Assembly (NCBI GenBank): GCA_947589625.1
Contig: CANQCM010000001.1
Coordinates: forward strand, 1 to 32,641
Length of the DNA stretch: 32,641 bases
Direction: 5' to 3'
DNA from: an uncultured Alphaproteobacteria bacterium
Lineage (GTDB): Bacteria; Pseudomonadota; Alphaproteobacteria; Rs-D84
The position numbers and the translations under genes were made by a program. The notes under the pieces are model-generated. The model had not been told where the DNA came from and made no database searches. It saw only the letters and a list, made by a program, of their open reading frames with translations. Positions 6,938-16,432 of this stretch are shown one piece after another; the first letter of the stretch is position 1; each line of letters begins with the position of its first letter.

Positions 6938-8017
6938 ATGGGATTCAATTGTGGAATTGTTGGTTTGCCAAATGTTGGAAAATCTACATTGTTTAATGCA
7001 TTAACGCAAAGTGCTGCCGCAGATGCGCAAAATTATCCTTTCTGCACGATAGAGCCAAATACAGGTCGTGTTGTTGTGCCTGATGAAACATTGTTAAAAT
7101 TGGCGGCATGTTGTAATTCTGCGAAAATAATACCGACACAACTAGAAATTGTTGATATTGCAGGTCTGGTCAAAGGCGCATCACAGGGCGAAGGGCTGGG
7201 CAATAAATTTTTAGGTAATATTTTATCCACAGACGCGATTATTCATGTTGTTCGCTGTTTTGAAAATGACGATATTGTTCATGTAAATGGTAAAATAGAT
7301 CCGTTAAGTGATATTGACACAATTGAAACAGAATTAATGTTGGCAGATATAGAAAGTCTGGATAAACAAATAAAAAATCTTGAAAAGAAAGCACATGGAC
7401 TTGATAAAGTTGCAATTAAATTATTAGAGGCAGCAAATAAAATTCGTGCTGGTTTATCATCTGGCATACCAGCCCGAAACACAAGCCCAGATGCATGCGC
7501 GTTTAATTTATTAACTGCAAAACCTGTGATTTATGTTTGTAATGTAGAAGAAGCATCTGCGGCAAATGGAAATAAATTTTCAGATATGGTGGTTGAAAAA
7601 TTTGGAAAAATTGCGCCTGTTTTAATTATTTCATCAAAAATAGAAATGGAAATTTCACAAATTGTTGACCCAGAAGAACGCAAAATGTTTTTAGATGAAC
7701 TGGGGTTGCAAGAATCAGGACTTGATAAAATTATTCGTACAGGTTATGAAACATTGGGATTACAAACATTTTATACAGTTGGACCAAAAGAAGCGCACGC
7801 TTGGACAATTACGCGTGGCATGACTGCGCCACAGGCAGCGGGCAAAATTCACACAGATTTTGAACGCGGATTTATTCGTGCAGAAATAATTTCACCCCAA
7901 GATTTTCTTGAACTGGGTGGTGAAGTGGCTGTTAAAGAAGCAGGAAAAATGCGCCTTGTTGGTAAAGATTATGTTATGCAAAATGGTGATATATGCCATT
8001 TCTTGTTTAATAATTAA
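6938..8017 (+). CDS. ychF: Ribosome-binding ATPase YchF
   Basis: YchF is an Obg-family P-loop ATPase that binds ribosomes and influences translation and stress responses. The G1 motif GLPNVGKST (9-17) and the G3 region DIAGLVKGAS are present. NVEE at residues 202-205 replaces the GTP-specific NKxD motif, which is why this family prefers ATP. A coiled-coil insert (about 125-170) and a C-terminal TGS domain complete the usual architecture. The length, 359 residues, is typical (about 363). The ribosome site AAAGGA precedes the ATG. Its stop codon overlaps the stop of convergent dnaG in a shared TTAA, so no terminator lies between the two genes. Confidence 0.97.
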   Translation: MGFNCGIVGLPNVGKSTLFNALTQSAAADAQNYPFCTIEPNTGRVVVPDETLLKLAACCNSAKIIPTQLEIVDIAGLVKGASQGEGLGNKFLGNILSTDAIIHVVRCFENDDIVHVNGKIDPLSDIDTIETELMLADIESLDKQIKNLEKKAHGLDKVAIKLLEAANKIRAGLSSGIPARNTSPDACAFNLLTAKPVIYVCNVEEASAANGNKFSDMVVEKFGKIAPVLIISSKIEMEISQIVDPEERKMFLDELGLQESGLDKIIRTGYETLGLQTFYTVGPKEAHAWTITRGMTAPQAAGKIHTDFERGFIRAEIISPQDFLELGGEVAVKEAGKMRLVGKDYVMQNGDICHFLFNN

Positions 8018-9633
8018 ACAATATCTGTAATTGTTTCAAGTTTTTCGCGGCATTTGGCGATTTCTGCGTCTATTTGATTTACGCGTTCCATGTCGCCCGC
8101 CGCACCAGAAACAATGTCTGCCATCGCAGATTTTTTTTCTTGGATTAATTTTTTTATTCTGTTGTTTAACTTTAATGAAACGATATATTTTTCCGCCGAT
8201 GTAAAATCAAGATTTTGTTCAGGCGCACTGTCATCAAGTGATATATTTAATGATGCCAAAAATTCTGCATGCCGTTCTGCCAATTCTGGATATTTAATCG
8301 CAATATATGTCAAAGTATTACGTGTCAATGAATCAATATCAGGAACATCAATTACGGGCGCGTCAGATTTCTTTTTCCATTTATGCCAAGCGTTAAATTT
8401 GCGTGAATTATATTCATTTTCATATTCCGCGCGTAATTTTATATCGGTAATTTTTGAAATTTGCGATGTTAGAAATTTTTCTGCCTGTGTGCGACCATTT
8501 GGTGTATTTATCAAATAATTTTTATTTACAGTATTCCATAAAAAATCAACCAAAGGTGTTGCGCTGTCTATAATTTTACGCATTGCATCAACACCTGATG
8601 TTTTTAATACTTCGTCTGGATCTTTGCCACCTGTTACAAATGCAAATTTCACATCAGAATTATCGCGCAAAAATGGCATAACAATTCCGCATGCACGCAC
8701 AGCCGCCTTTTGCCCAGCATTATCGCCATCAAAACAGAAAACAATATTACGATTGGATTTACATAAAATAGCGATATGTTCTTCGGTCAGTGCTGTTCCC
8801 AGTGGTGCAATAGTTTCTGGAAAACCGTTATTTTGCATTTGAATTGCGTCAATTTGGCCTTCTACCACGATACTGCGATTCGCACGGTGGATTGCATCGC
8901 GCGCGAAGTTAAGTCCAAAAATTGTGTGCCGTTTATGAAATAGTTCTGTATCAGATGTATTTATATATTTTGGTTCACTGCCGTCAAGGCTGCGCCCAGA
9001 AAAAGCAACAATTTGACCACGCGGTGAAAAAATAGGAAACATTAATTTATCACGAAAAAAATCGTATAAACCATAATCACCGCGCCGACAAAGACCGGTA
9101 TTAATAACATTTTCCATGCGCGTATTTACAAATTTATTTGAAATAATGTTATTTTTTGGTGCATAACCAATGCGGTATTTTTTTATCATTTCATCTGAAA
9201 AACCGCGGCGGCGAATATATTCTAATGCATGCGCACCATCGGGTGAAAATAATTTTTCAGTATATATTTTGCATGCTGTATCCATTATATCAAAATAAGA
9301 TTCTTCGCGCGCAATTTGCTCGTCAGATTTTGGTTTGTATTCTGGTAATTTTAATCCAGCCTGTGCAGCAAGTTCTGTGATAGCAGCGCGAAAATCAATA
9401 TTATTTATTTTCATTGTAAAAGAAATAATATCGCCATGTTCGCCACAACCAAAACAATGATAAAAACCTTTTTCTTCACTGACAGAAAAACTTGGTGTTT
9501 TTTCATTATGAAACGGACAGCAACCCCAATAATTTTGACCTTTTTTTACTAGTGGCACACGTCTGGACACAACATCAACGATTGATAATCGTGTACGTAA
9601 TTCATCTGTAAAATTTCTGTCATAAGATGCCAT
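8014..9633 (-). CDS. dnaG: DNA primase
   Basis: DnaG synthesises RNA primers at the replication fork. The CHC2 zinc-binding domain is intact, with C39, H42, C60 and C63 in CPFH and CFGC. The catalytic Toprim domain shows EGQID (258-262) and FDGD (301-304), with the RNA-polymerase core before it. The 539-residue length is slightly short of E. coli (581); the C-terminal helicase-binding region is present but divergent, with long charged helices. The start ATG shares one base with the topA stop (TAATG), so the two genes are translationally coupled. It is the last gene of the mreC-mreD-mrdA-rodA-topA-dnaG series. Confidence 0.97.
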   Translation of the reverse strand: MASYDRNFTDELRTRLSIVDVVSRRVPLVKKGQNYWGCCPFHNEKTPSFSVSEEKGFYHCFGCGEHGDIISFTMKINNIDFRAAITELAAQAGLKLPEYKPKSDEQIAREESYFDIMDTACKIYTEKLFSPDGAHALEYIRRRGFSDEMIKKYRIGYAPKNNIISNKFVNTRMENVINTGLCRRGDYGLYDFFRDKLMFPIFSPRGQIVAFSGRSLDGSEPKYINTSDTELFHKRHTIFGLNFARDAIHRANRSIVVEGQIDAIQMQNNGFPETIAPLGTALTEEHIAILCKSNRNIVFCFDGDNAGQKAAVRACGIVMPFLRDNSDVKFAFVTGGKDPDEVLKTSGVDAMRKIIDSATPLVDFLWNTVNKNYLINTPNGRTQAEKFLTSQISKITDIKLRAEYENEYNSRKFNAWHKWKKKSDAPVIDVPDIDSLTRNTLTYIAIKYPELAERHAEFLASLNISLDDSAPEQNLDFTSAEKYIVSLKLNNRIKKLIQEKKSAMADIVSGAAGDMERVNQIDAEIAKCREKLETITDIV

Positions 9634-11891
9634 TATTTCCGTTTGAATCTGGTAAATTTATGTGTTGGTTGTTTGTTATTTATTAAATCTATTGCGGTTT
9701 GCAAATCAGGCTTTTCTTTCACACCGACATTAACGCGATTTGATGAAATATATGGCCCATATCTGCCAGATGAATAATAATAAATTTGTTTTCCAGTATT
9801 TGGATTTTCACCAAGAATTTCGGGCTCCTGCTTTTTTGTACCGCCATTTAACAATTCGCGCGCAATATCAAGAGTTATTGTTTCTGATGTATAATTTTTA
9901 GCAGACGCATTTTTTTTACCGTTCGTGACATACGGCCCAAATTTTCCAATTTTGAACACAATATTTTCACCCAAATCAACAGACGCAGCCGTGGCAGGTT
10001 TTTCCACAGAATTTTCAGGCGTCCCACTATTATCACCCGATTCAAATCGTTTTGTAAAATTGCATTTTGGATAATTTTCACAACCAATAAATGCACCAAA
10101 CTTGGACAGTTTTAATCCCAGTTTTCCGCCACATAGCGGACAGATATTATTTCCATCTGATGCCAAATGCGCCGCCATAGATTCATTTAATGAATTTATA
10201 ATATCTGTGGTTTTTACACCGCGCGCATCATCAATCATAGATTTCGTTGGTGTCCAGAAATCTTTTAACGCGTCCAATTTTTTTTGTTTGCCATTTGAAA
10301 CATCGTCCAGAGTATCTTCGGTTTTTGCGGTAAAATTAACATCAACCAGTTCAGAAAAATATTTTTCCAAATAAGATGCAATAACCCAACCGCCAGATGT
10401 CGGGTGAAAACGGCGTTGTTTATCTTGTTCAACATATTTGCGGTCTACAATCGTAGACATAATTGTTGCGTATGTTGACGGACGCCCGATTCCCAACTCT
10501 TCCAGTTTTTTTACCAAAGATGCCTCGGTATAACGCGCAGGTGGTTGTGTGAAATGTTGTTCAGAATTTAGTTTATTTATTTCAATTTTTTCGCCAATTT
10601 CTAATGGTGGTAATTTATTATCGTCTTTATCAGAATCGTCATCGCGTGCCTCGGTATAAACGCGTGTAAAACCATCAAAAGTTTTTGTAGAACCAGACGC
10701 ATGGAATATTGCATTTTTTGTGGCGATATCGGCACTGACGCCATCAAATTCTGCATTTGTCATTTGACATGCAATAGTACGTTTCCAAATCAAATCGTAT
10801 AATCTTTCTTCGTCACCAGATACATTTGGCGCACTGCCATCAAAGTGTGTAGGACGAATCGCCTCGTGCGCTTCTTGGGCATTTTTAGATTTTGTAATAT
10901 AAATATTTGGTGCGTGTGGTACAAACGCGTCGCCATAATTTTTTGCAATATATTCGCGAATTTCCGCCACCGCGTCTGCTGACAAATTTGTTGCGTCTGT
11001 ACGCATATATGTAATTAAACCTTGTTCATATAATTTTTGTGCAGCCACCATTGTGCGTTTAGACGAAAAGAATAATTTACGCGCCGCTTCTTGTTGTAAT
11101 GTACTGGTTGTAAAAGGTGCAGCGGCACGTCGCGAAGTATGCTTTTTATCAATTGTTTTGACTGTGCCAGTTATTACAGGCGCGCCAACTGCGTTCAAGA
11201 TTTTATTCATTTCATCTTGATTTTTAATTGATAATTTTTCAATTTTTTGTCCGTCAAATTGCGTTAAATTTGCAACAAATGCGCCACTGTCTGATTTGCA
11301 TTCTGCGTCCAATGACCAATATTCAACAGGCTTAAACGATTCTATTTCGCGTTCGCGATCAACAACTAATTTTACCGCCACAGATTGCACACGGCCAGCA
11401 GATTTACCAAGGTTTCGCCGCCACAGTAATGGTGAAATACCAAAACCAATTAAATAATCCAATGCGCGGCGAACCATATACGCATCAACTAAATCATTAT
11501 CAATTTCGCGCGGATTTTCAATTGCCGCCAAAACCGCCTTTTTAGTAATTTCATGAAACGCAACGCGATAAACTTTTTTATCTTTTAATAATTTTTTTGC
11601 GTTTAATATATCCAGTATATGCCATGCAATCGCCTCGCCTTCGCGGTCAGGATCTGATGCCAGATATACTGCATCGGCTTGTTTTAATTCATCAGTAATA
11701 ATTTTTAACTGTTTTTCTTTGCCTGGCATAATTTGCCAACGCATTTGAAAGTCTTTATCTGGGTCAACACTGCCGTTTTCAGGAACTAAATCACGAATAT
11801 GACCAACAGACGCAACAACATGCCAGCCATTGCCCAGATATTTTTCAATTGTTTTTGCTTTGGACGGTGATTCAACAATAAGTAAATTCAT
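9633..11891 (-). CDS. topA: DNA topoisomerase I
   Basis: This type IA topoisomerase relaxes negative supercoils. The N-terminal Toprim domain begins MNLLIVESPSKAKTI and holds DPDREGE (80-86). The catalytic tyrosine is Y295 in GLITYMRTDAT. After the core there is one four-cysteine zinc ribbon, CPLCGGKLG with CENYPKC. Two cysteine-free repeats of the same fold follow (KIGKFGPYVTNG and YSSGRYGPYISS), and the protein ends in a basic tail. The length of 752 residues is typical outside enterobacteria. Its ribosome site (AAGGAAG) lies inside the end of rodA, 3 nt separate the genes, and its stop overlaps the dnaG start. Topoisomerase and primase sharing an operon couples two replication functions. 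Confidence 0.97.
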   Translation of the reverse strand: MNLLIVESPSKAKTIEKYLGNGWHVVASVGHIRDLVPENGSVDPDKDFQMRWQIMPGKEKQLKIITDELKQADAVYLASDPDREGEAIAWHILDILNAKKLLKDKKVYRVAFHEITKKAVLAAIENPREIDNDLVDAYMVRRALDYLIGFGISPLLWRRNLGKSAGRVQSVAVKLVVDREREIESFKPVEYWSLDAECKSDSGAFVANLTQFDGQKIEKLSIKNQDEMNKILNAVGAPVITGTVKTIDKKHTSRRAAAPFTTSTLQQEAARKLFFSSKRTMVAAQKLYEQGLITYMRTDATNLSADAVAEIREYIAKNYGDAFVPHAPNIYITKSKNAQEAHEAIRPTHFDGSAPNVSGDEERLYDLIWKRTIACQMTNAEFDGVSADIATKNAIFHASGSTKTFDGFTRVYTEARDDDSDKDDNKLPPLEIGEKIEINKLNSEQHFTQPPARYTEASLVKKLEELGIGRPSTYATIMSTIVDRKYVEQDKQRRFHPTSGGWVIASYLEKYFSELVDVNFTAKTEDTLDDVSNGKQKKLDALKDFWTPTKSMIDDARGVKTTDIINSLNESMAAHLASDGNNICPLCGGKLGLKLSKFGAFIGCENYPKCNFTKRFESGDNSGTPENSVEKPATAASVDLGENIVFKIGKFGPYVTNGKKNASAKNYTSETITLDIARELLNGGTKKQEPEILGENPNTGKQIYYYSSGRYGPYISSNRVNVGVKEKPDLQTAIDLINNKQPTHKFTRFKRK

Positions 11892-11894
11892 TTT

Positions 11895-13040
11895 TTAACT
11901 TCCTTTGGCAGACAATTGTTGGTCTTTATGAATATGTGCGTTTTGGCAAAGTCCAAACCCAAACATCAGTGATAACAGGCTGCTGCCGCCGAAAGACATC
12001 AATGGCAACGGCACACCCACAGTTGGCATTAGACCCAACACCATTGCAATATTTATAAAATAATAAATGAAAAAGTTCAACATAAAACCAAAACAGACCA
12101 GTTGCCCAAACCGATTTCTGCATGTTTTTGCGCACCAAAATAAGATAAATACCATAAATGTATATATTGCCAACAGTACAAACGCGCCCAAGAAACCAAA
12201 TTCTTCGCCCAGCATAGTAAATATGAAATCTGTCTGTTTTTCTGGCAAAAATGATTGTTGCGATTGCGACCCATGCAAATATCCTTTGCCAATAATACCG
12301 CCAGAACCAAATGCGATTTTTGCCTGATTTATTTGATAACCTGCGCCTTGGGCATCAATATCAGGATTTATAAAAGTTATAATTCTGTCGCGTTGATAGT
12401 CGTGCAGACCACCATACCAAACCAAAGGAGTGGCTAAAATACCCAGAATCGCGGCAATTACAAACCATTTCTTTTGCGCGCCAACAATATAAAACATGCC
12501 AACTGTAATCATGCCTAATGATAACGCAGTACCTAAATCAGGTTGCGCGACAATCAGACCAAACGGTACCAGCATTAATAAAACAGGCACAATGTAATTT
12601 TTTATCTGTGCCAGTTCAACAGAATTTAACCATGCAAAATAACGCGCCAAAGCCAACACCAGTGCAATTTTAATAAATTCTGATGGTTGTATATGAATAA
12701 AGCCCAAATTTAACCATCGCTGGGCGCCCATACCTGTATGTCCAACAAATGTAACCAATATAATCATAACCAGCGCGATTGCGTAAATAACATATGCTGA
12801 TTTAACCCAAGTTTTAATATTAGTAAATGCCGCAATCCAGAACACAACAAAACCCATTAAAATTTTCATCAATTGCGATAATGCAAACGGGCGCCATGCG
12901 CCACCACCTGCAGAATACAGAACAACAATAGACATCGCCATAATCAAACACAATGGAATAAACATCAGCCATGAAAAACGCGACAGTTTTTCAGAAAAAT
13001 TCATCATTGATGCGTTTGAAACACGTGTCTGATTTGCCAT
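11895..13040 (-). CDS. rodA: Rod-shape peptidoglycan polymerase RodA (SEDS family)
   Basis: RodA is the SEDS-family glycosyltransferase that polymerises lateral-wall peptidoglycan with PBP2. The 381-residue protein has about ten membrane segments. Family motifs include QPDLGTAL and the C-terminal PLPLMSFGGSS. I place the start at ATG 13040 (MANQTRVSN), one base after the mrdA stop, with AGGGA upstream. The frame is open further upstream to 13109, but that would overlap mrdA by about 68 nt and add a non-homologous leader. Its position directly after mrdA marks it as RodA rather than FtsW. Confidence 0.94.
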   Translation of the reverse strand: MANQTRVSNASMMNFSEKLSRFSWLMFIPLCLIMAMSIVVLYSAGGGAWRPFALSQLMKILMGFVVFWIAAFTNIKTWVKSAYVIYAIALVMIILVTFVGHTGMGAQRWLNLGFIHIQPSEFIKIALVLALARYFAWLNSVELAQIKNYIVPVLLMLVPFGLIVAQPDLGTALSLGMITVGMFYIVGAQKKWFVIAAILGILATPLVWYGGLHDYQRDRIITFINPDIDAQGAGYQINQAKIAFGSGGIIGKGYLHGSQSQQSFLPEKQTDFIFTMLGEEFGFLGAFVLLAIYTFMVFILFWCAKTCRNRFGQLVCFGFMLNFFIYYFINIAMVLGLMPTVGVPLPLMSFGGSSLLSLMFGFGLCQNAHIHKDQQLSAKGS

Positions 13041-13041
13041 G

Positions 13042-14811
13042 TTATTTTTGTCCCTGTAATATAGCCCGCATAGTTGCCGCCGCGGTACGTGCCGCAGGCC
13101 CAGAACCACCAGAATGTTCTGTTATAACACATACTGCATATTTCGGATTATCCAGTGGCGCAAAACCAACAAACAAACCATGATTTCGCATATTCCATTT
13201 TAATTGTTCGTTTGTTAAAACACCGCTAAGTCTTTCTGCGCGTGATATAGAACGAACCTGTGCAGTTCCTGTTTTGCCACCCATACGCGCGCCGTTTATG
13301 TTTATTGCGCTGCCTGCGGCAGTACCGCCAGCGCGCAAAACTTCTGCCATGCCGTCCATAACATATTTTATATTTTTTTGTTGCAGACCCAATGATTTGA
13401 AGTTTGCTTTTTTATCGCTTTTGATAATATGCGGCACAATTTTCCGATTTGATGTCGCGCGCGCAACCATTGTTGCCAATTGCAGACAATTTGCTAAAAC
13501 ATAACCTTGACCAATTCCAGAAATAATCGTGTCCCCATGAACCCAGCGCGCACCGATATTTTTTTCTTTCCAAATTCTGTCTGGAATAATGCCTGCCATT
13601 TCGCGTGGCATAACATCGCCCAGAAATTTTTCTGTGAACCCTAGTTTTACAGCCATATCTTTGATTGCATCAATACCAATACGCAACGCAACCTGATAAA
13701 AATAAATATCGCATGAATGTTTTAATGCACCCTGTAAATCAACCCAACCATGACCGTCAGATTCCCAACAGTGATAACGATGGTCGCCATATTCCCAAAA
13801 TCCAGGGCAATAGATTTTTTCGTTCGGTGTAATTGCGCCAGATTCTAATGCTGCCAACGCAACAACAATCTTGAATGTTGACCCAGGTGGATATAAACCT
13901 TCTATTGTTTTATTTACAAATGGTTTGCTGGGGTCAGAACGCAGATTTTCAATATATTCTTCGTCTTCAAAATTATTTGCATCAAAACTGGGCGTAGAAA
14001 CCATTGCCAGAATATCGCCCGATTGAATATCCAGTAAAACGCCACAGCCTGCATTATGTAATGTCAATGCATCATACATTGCGCGTTGCGCAGTGTCGTT
14101 TATTGTTGTCTGAATATCGGCGCCGATTTTTGGTGCAATATATTGTGATTTATCTTCGCCTGTTATGCGCCCTACTGCATTTGCAATCATAACTGTTTGC
14201 CCAGGCGTACCAGATAAAACATTGTTATATTTTTTTTCAAGACCCGTGATACCAGTGGTAAAAAATGGTGCATTTGGCACAGGCGCATCAGGCGCACCAA
14301 CATACCCAAAAACTTGTGCGCCAGCAGGCCCCATTTCGTACACACGGGCAAATCCGCTGCGTACATGCAGACCTTCAAGATTTTTCGCCTGTAATTTTGC
14401 AAGGCTGTCCCAATCGGAATTTTGGCTGACCAGAACAGGTTGAAATGGTGCTTGTTTTTTTATTCGCTTGTAGATTTTATCAACAGTTTTTTTACTTAAA
14501 TTCAATTCTGTGGAAACTGTTTTAACCAGTGCGTCAATATCAGGCGTTTCTTCGGGAATAATATAAATGCGATATGTGGGCGCATCGTGTGTAATTGCTG
14601 CGCCAGACGCAGATAATATCTGACCGCGTTGTGGCATATCAATCTGGATACGGAAAGAATTATTCTCGCTTTTTTTAGTATATTCGCGATAATCAAACAA
14701 TTGCATTTGCAACATTCGCATCACTAATACAGATGTTAAAATCGTGCCTGTGGTTAAAAACAAAGCACTGCGACGGTCAAAAGTGCGTGCGACTTCGTTA
14801 TCTATCATCAC
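13042..14811 (-). CDS. mrdA: Penicillin-binding protein 2 (elongation transpeptidase)
   Basis: PBP2 cross-links peptidoglycan during rod elongation together with RodA. A short cytoplasmic start is followed by one membrane anchor (about residues 16-36), a non-catalytic dimerisation domain, and a transpeptidase domain. The domain has all three active-site motifs: STFK (311-314, nucleophile S311), SCD (366-368, as in other PBP2s) and KTGT (513-516). The length of 589 residues is slightly short of E. coli PBP2 (633). The gene begins inside the end of mreD (14-nt overlap) and ends 1 nt before rodA. A second ATG one codon downstream is an equally possible start. Confidence 0.96.
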   Translation of the reverse strand: MMIDNEVARTFDRRSALFLTTGTILTSVLVMRMLQMQLFDYREYTKKSENNSFRIQIDMPQRGQILSASGAAITHDAPTYRIYIIPEETPDIDALVKTVSTELNLSKKTVDKIYKRIKKQAPFQPVLVSQNSDWDSLAKLQAKNLEGLHVRSGFARVYEMGPAGAQVFGYVGAPDAPVPNAPFFTTGITGLEKKYNNVLSGTPGQTVMIANAVGRITGEDKSQYIAPKIGADIQTTINDTAQRAMYDALTLHNAGCGVLLDIQSGDILAMVSTPSFDANNFEDEEYIENLRSDPSKPFVNKTIEGLYPPGSTFKIVVALAALESGAITPNEKIYCPGFWEYGDHRYHCWESDGHGWVDLQGALKHSCDIYFYQVALRIGIDAIKDMAVKLGFTEKFLGDVMPREMAGIIPDRIWKEKNIGARWVHGDTIISGIGQGYVLANCLQLATMVARATSNRKIVPHIIKSDKKANFKSLGLQQKNIKYVMDGMAEVLRAGGTAAGSAININGARMGGKTGTAQVRSISRAERLSGVLTNEQLKWNMRNHGLFVGFAPLDNPKYAVCVITEHSGGSGPAARTAAATMRAILQGQK

Positions 14812-15256
14812 AAACCCTTTTGATTAATTCTGTTATCGGAAAATACAAAACGCAACACCACGCCATCAGCCATAATCCGCGCGCCAGTATTGCAAATTTG
14901 AAATTTACCAGCGTCATGATAATCAACGCCACCGCTATAAAGCACGCAAATAAACCCAAACCATTACGATCTATATTACGCATATCAATAATGTTTTGGA
15001 AACCTGTAATTGCATATGTAAATAAAAATAATACTGTCCACAATAACAAGGTATCAAAGCGATAATCTATTAAAAAACAAAATATAACTGAAAACGGCAC
15101 AAACCACCGCACAGGGCGAATAAAAGAACAAAAAAATATCGGAATAATTGCTAAAATACCACCTGGATTCCAAAACGGTATCATTAGTCGCCACAGTATC
15201 AAGACCGCAAAAAACGGAAATGCAGCGCGACAAAAATTTATAATTTTTGGAATCAT
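14798..15256 (-). CDS. mreD: Rod-shape-determining membrane protein MreD
   Basis: MreD links MreC and the cell-wall elongation machinery in the inner membrane. The 152-residue product is very hydrophobic, with five or six membrane segments and few conserved residues, as usual for the family. The assignment rests mainly on position between mreC and mrdA, together with length and topology. The start overlaps the mreC stop in ATGA, and the end overlaps the mrdA start by 14 nt. Confidence 0.88.
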   Translation of the reverse strand: MIPKIINFCRAAFPFFAVLILWRLMIPFWNPGGILAIIPIFFCSFIRPVRWFVPFSVIFCFLIDYRFDTLLLWTVLFLFTYAITGFQNIIDMRNIDRNGLGLFACFIAVALIIMTLVNFKFAILARGLWLMAWCCVLYFPITELIKRVCDDR

Positions 15257-16074
15257 TTATATTCAGCCCCAATATCAAAATCTAGAATCATAACACGACT
15301 AAGTTTTTGTGGCGGAATAACGCGCACATCAGATTCATTTATCAATTCGCCAACAATCAGCCCATTTGGTAAAACACCACTGATATTACTGCTGACCAGT
15401 TTTATGCCAGATGTTGGTTGAAATTCTGGGTCACTAAAAAATCCAATTGTTGGGTTTGATGTGCCGTTACCTTGCAGAAAACCATATACTTCGGAACCTG
15501 CAACGCGTACAGCAATATTTGTATTTGCGTCTGTCAATGCGCGTATGCGTGAAAAATGCGATGCGACATCAATTATAATTCCAACCAGATAACCATCAGG
15601 CGAAATTGCAACCATGCCTTTTTCCAGACCTTTATTTGCGCCTTTATCTATTAAAAAAGTACTGTGATTAAATGCAGTGTTATCATAAATCACATCTGCA
15701 ACAATTGTGCGACGGGGCGAATTTTGCACAACATCTAATTCATGTGCCAGTTTTTGATTTTCATCAATTGCCACGTCGCACAAGTTTTTATTTGCCAACG
15801 CATCATCAAGGCGCGCGCGTAATTCTTCGTTTTCTTCGCGCAGATTAGACAATTCACGCAAGTTTGCCGCAACATTGCCCACTAATCGCACAGGATATGT
15901 AATTATATCGCCACAAACATTTGCCACAGGCAAAACAACATGCGCCAACCCGTTCATAATGCGATAATCTGGTTTTGCAATCATCACATATATAAACAAT
16001 ACAGGCAATACCGCGGCTGCGATTGCAGAACGTATAATTTGCCATGCGCGTGATGATAATCTGTTTTGGTTCAT
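15253..16074 (-). CDS. mreC: Rod-shape-determining protein MreC
   Basis: MreC is the periplasmic scaffold of the elongasome, coupling MreB, MreD and PBP2. It has a short cytoplasmic N-terminus, one membrane segment (about 14-33) and a coiled coil rich in Leu/Glu (about 60-110). The beta-barrel domain contains family motifs such as FLIDKGANKGLEKGMVA and FLQGNG. I use ATG 16074 (273 residues). A TTG at 16110 in the same frame would add 12 residues. Neither start has a clear ribosome site, so the choice is uncertain. This is the first gene of a six-gene minus-strand operon ending in dnaG. mreB, usually next door, lies about 6.7 kb away on the other strand. Confidence 0.93.
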   Translation of the reverse strand: MNQNRLSSRAWQIIRSAIAAAVLPVLFIYVMIAKPDYRIMNGLAHVVLPVANVCGDIITYPVRLVGNVAANLRELSNLREENEELRARLDDALANKNLCDVAIDENQKLAHELDVVQNSPRRTIVADVIYDNTAFNHSTFLIDKGANKGLEKGMVAISPDGYLVGIIIDVASHFSRIRALTDANTNIAVRVAGSEVYGFLQGNGTSNPTIGFFSDPEFQPTSGIKLVSSNISGVLPNGLIVGELINESDVRVIPPQKLSRVMILDFDIGAEYK

Positions 16075-16117
16075 GGTTATTACTTTAACCACTAAAATTT
16101 CAGGATTCAATAAAAAC

Positions 16118-16145
16118 TTGATTTTTCTTTTTTATGTGCCACAAT
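16118..16145 (+). promoter_or_regulatory. Candidate promoter of rpmI-rplT
   Basis: TTGATT (16118-16123) and CACAAT (16140-16145) are 16 nt apart. Each matches four of six consensus bases. Transcription would start near 16152, leaving a leader of about 60 nt before rpmI. Confidence 0.35.
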
Positions 16146-16169
16146 AGTGCCGTGTTTAATCAGCCAAAG

Positions 16170-16187
16170 TGGCAATTGGCATTGCCA
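16170..16187 (+). promoter_or_regulatory. Hairpin in the rpmI-rplT leader
   Basis: The perfect stem TGGCAAT/ATTGCCA (16170-16176 with 16181-16187) has a TGGC loop and lies 25 nt upstream of the rpmI start. There is no T-run, so it is not a terminator. The L35-L20 operon is controlled in other bacteria by L20 binding a leader RNA, so a regulatory role is plausible but unproven. Confidence 0.4.
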
Positions 16188-16212
16188 TCAGGCGAAAATA
16201 AGAGGTTAAAAA

Positions 16213-16416
16213 ATGCCAAAATTAAAAACCAAGTCGTACTTGAAAAAGCGCGCATCTATGACCGCAACGGGTAAAATCCGTGTTGCCAGAAATGCCCACA
16301 AGAAATTGTTGCGCCACAAATCAAAACGCGCAAACAATGCTGGGTCAAAACCACAATATTTGAACGAAAACATGGTGTCGCAGGCAAAAACTCTTGCGCC
16401 ATACGGTTTGAAATAA
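16213..16416 (+). CDS. rpmI: Ribosomal protein L35
   Basis: This 67-residue, very basic protein of the large ribosomal subunit has the diagnostic start MPKLKTKSYLKKR and the L35 pattern TGKIRVARNAHKKLLRHKSK. An AAGAGG ribosome site lies just upstream. It is followed 16 nt later by rplT. infC (IF3), which usually precedes it, is absent here; the gene instead diverges from mreC. Confidence 0.97.
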   Translation: MPKLKTKSYLKKRASMTATGKIRVARNAHKKLLRHKSKRANNAGSKPQYLNENMVSQAKTLAPYGLK

Positions 16417-16432
16417 TTAAAGGGGTCTTATC

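Noticed and set aside
8014..8017. Shared TTAA stop codons of ychF and dnaG as something unusual
   Set aside because: Convergent stop overlap of this kind is common in compact genomes and needs no special explanation.
13041..13109. Upstream in-frame start that would lengthen RodA by 23 residues
   Set aside because: It overlaps the end of mrdA and its translation shows no RodA similarity; the ATG at 13040 fits the operon spacing.
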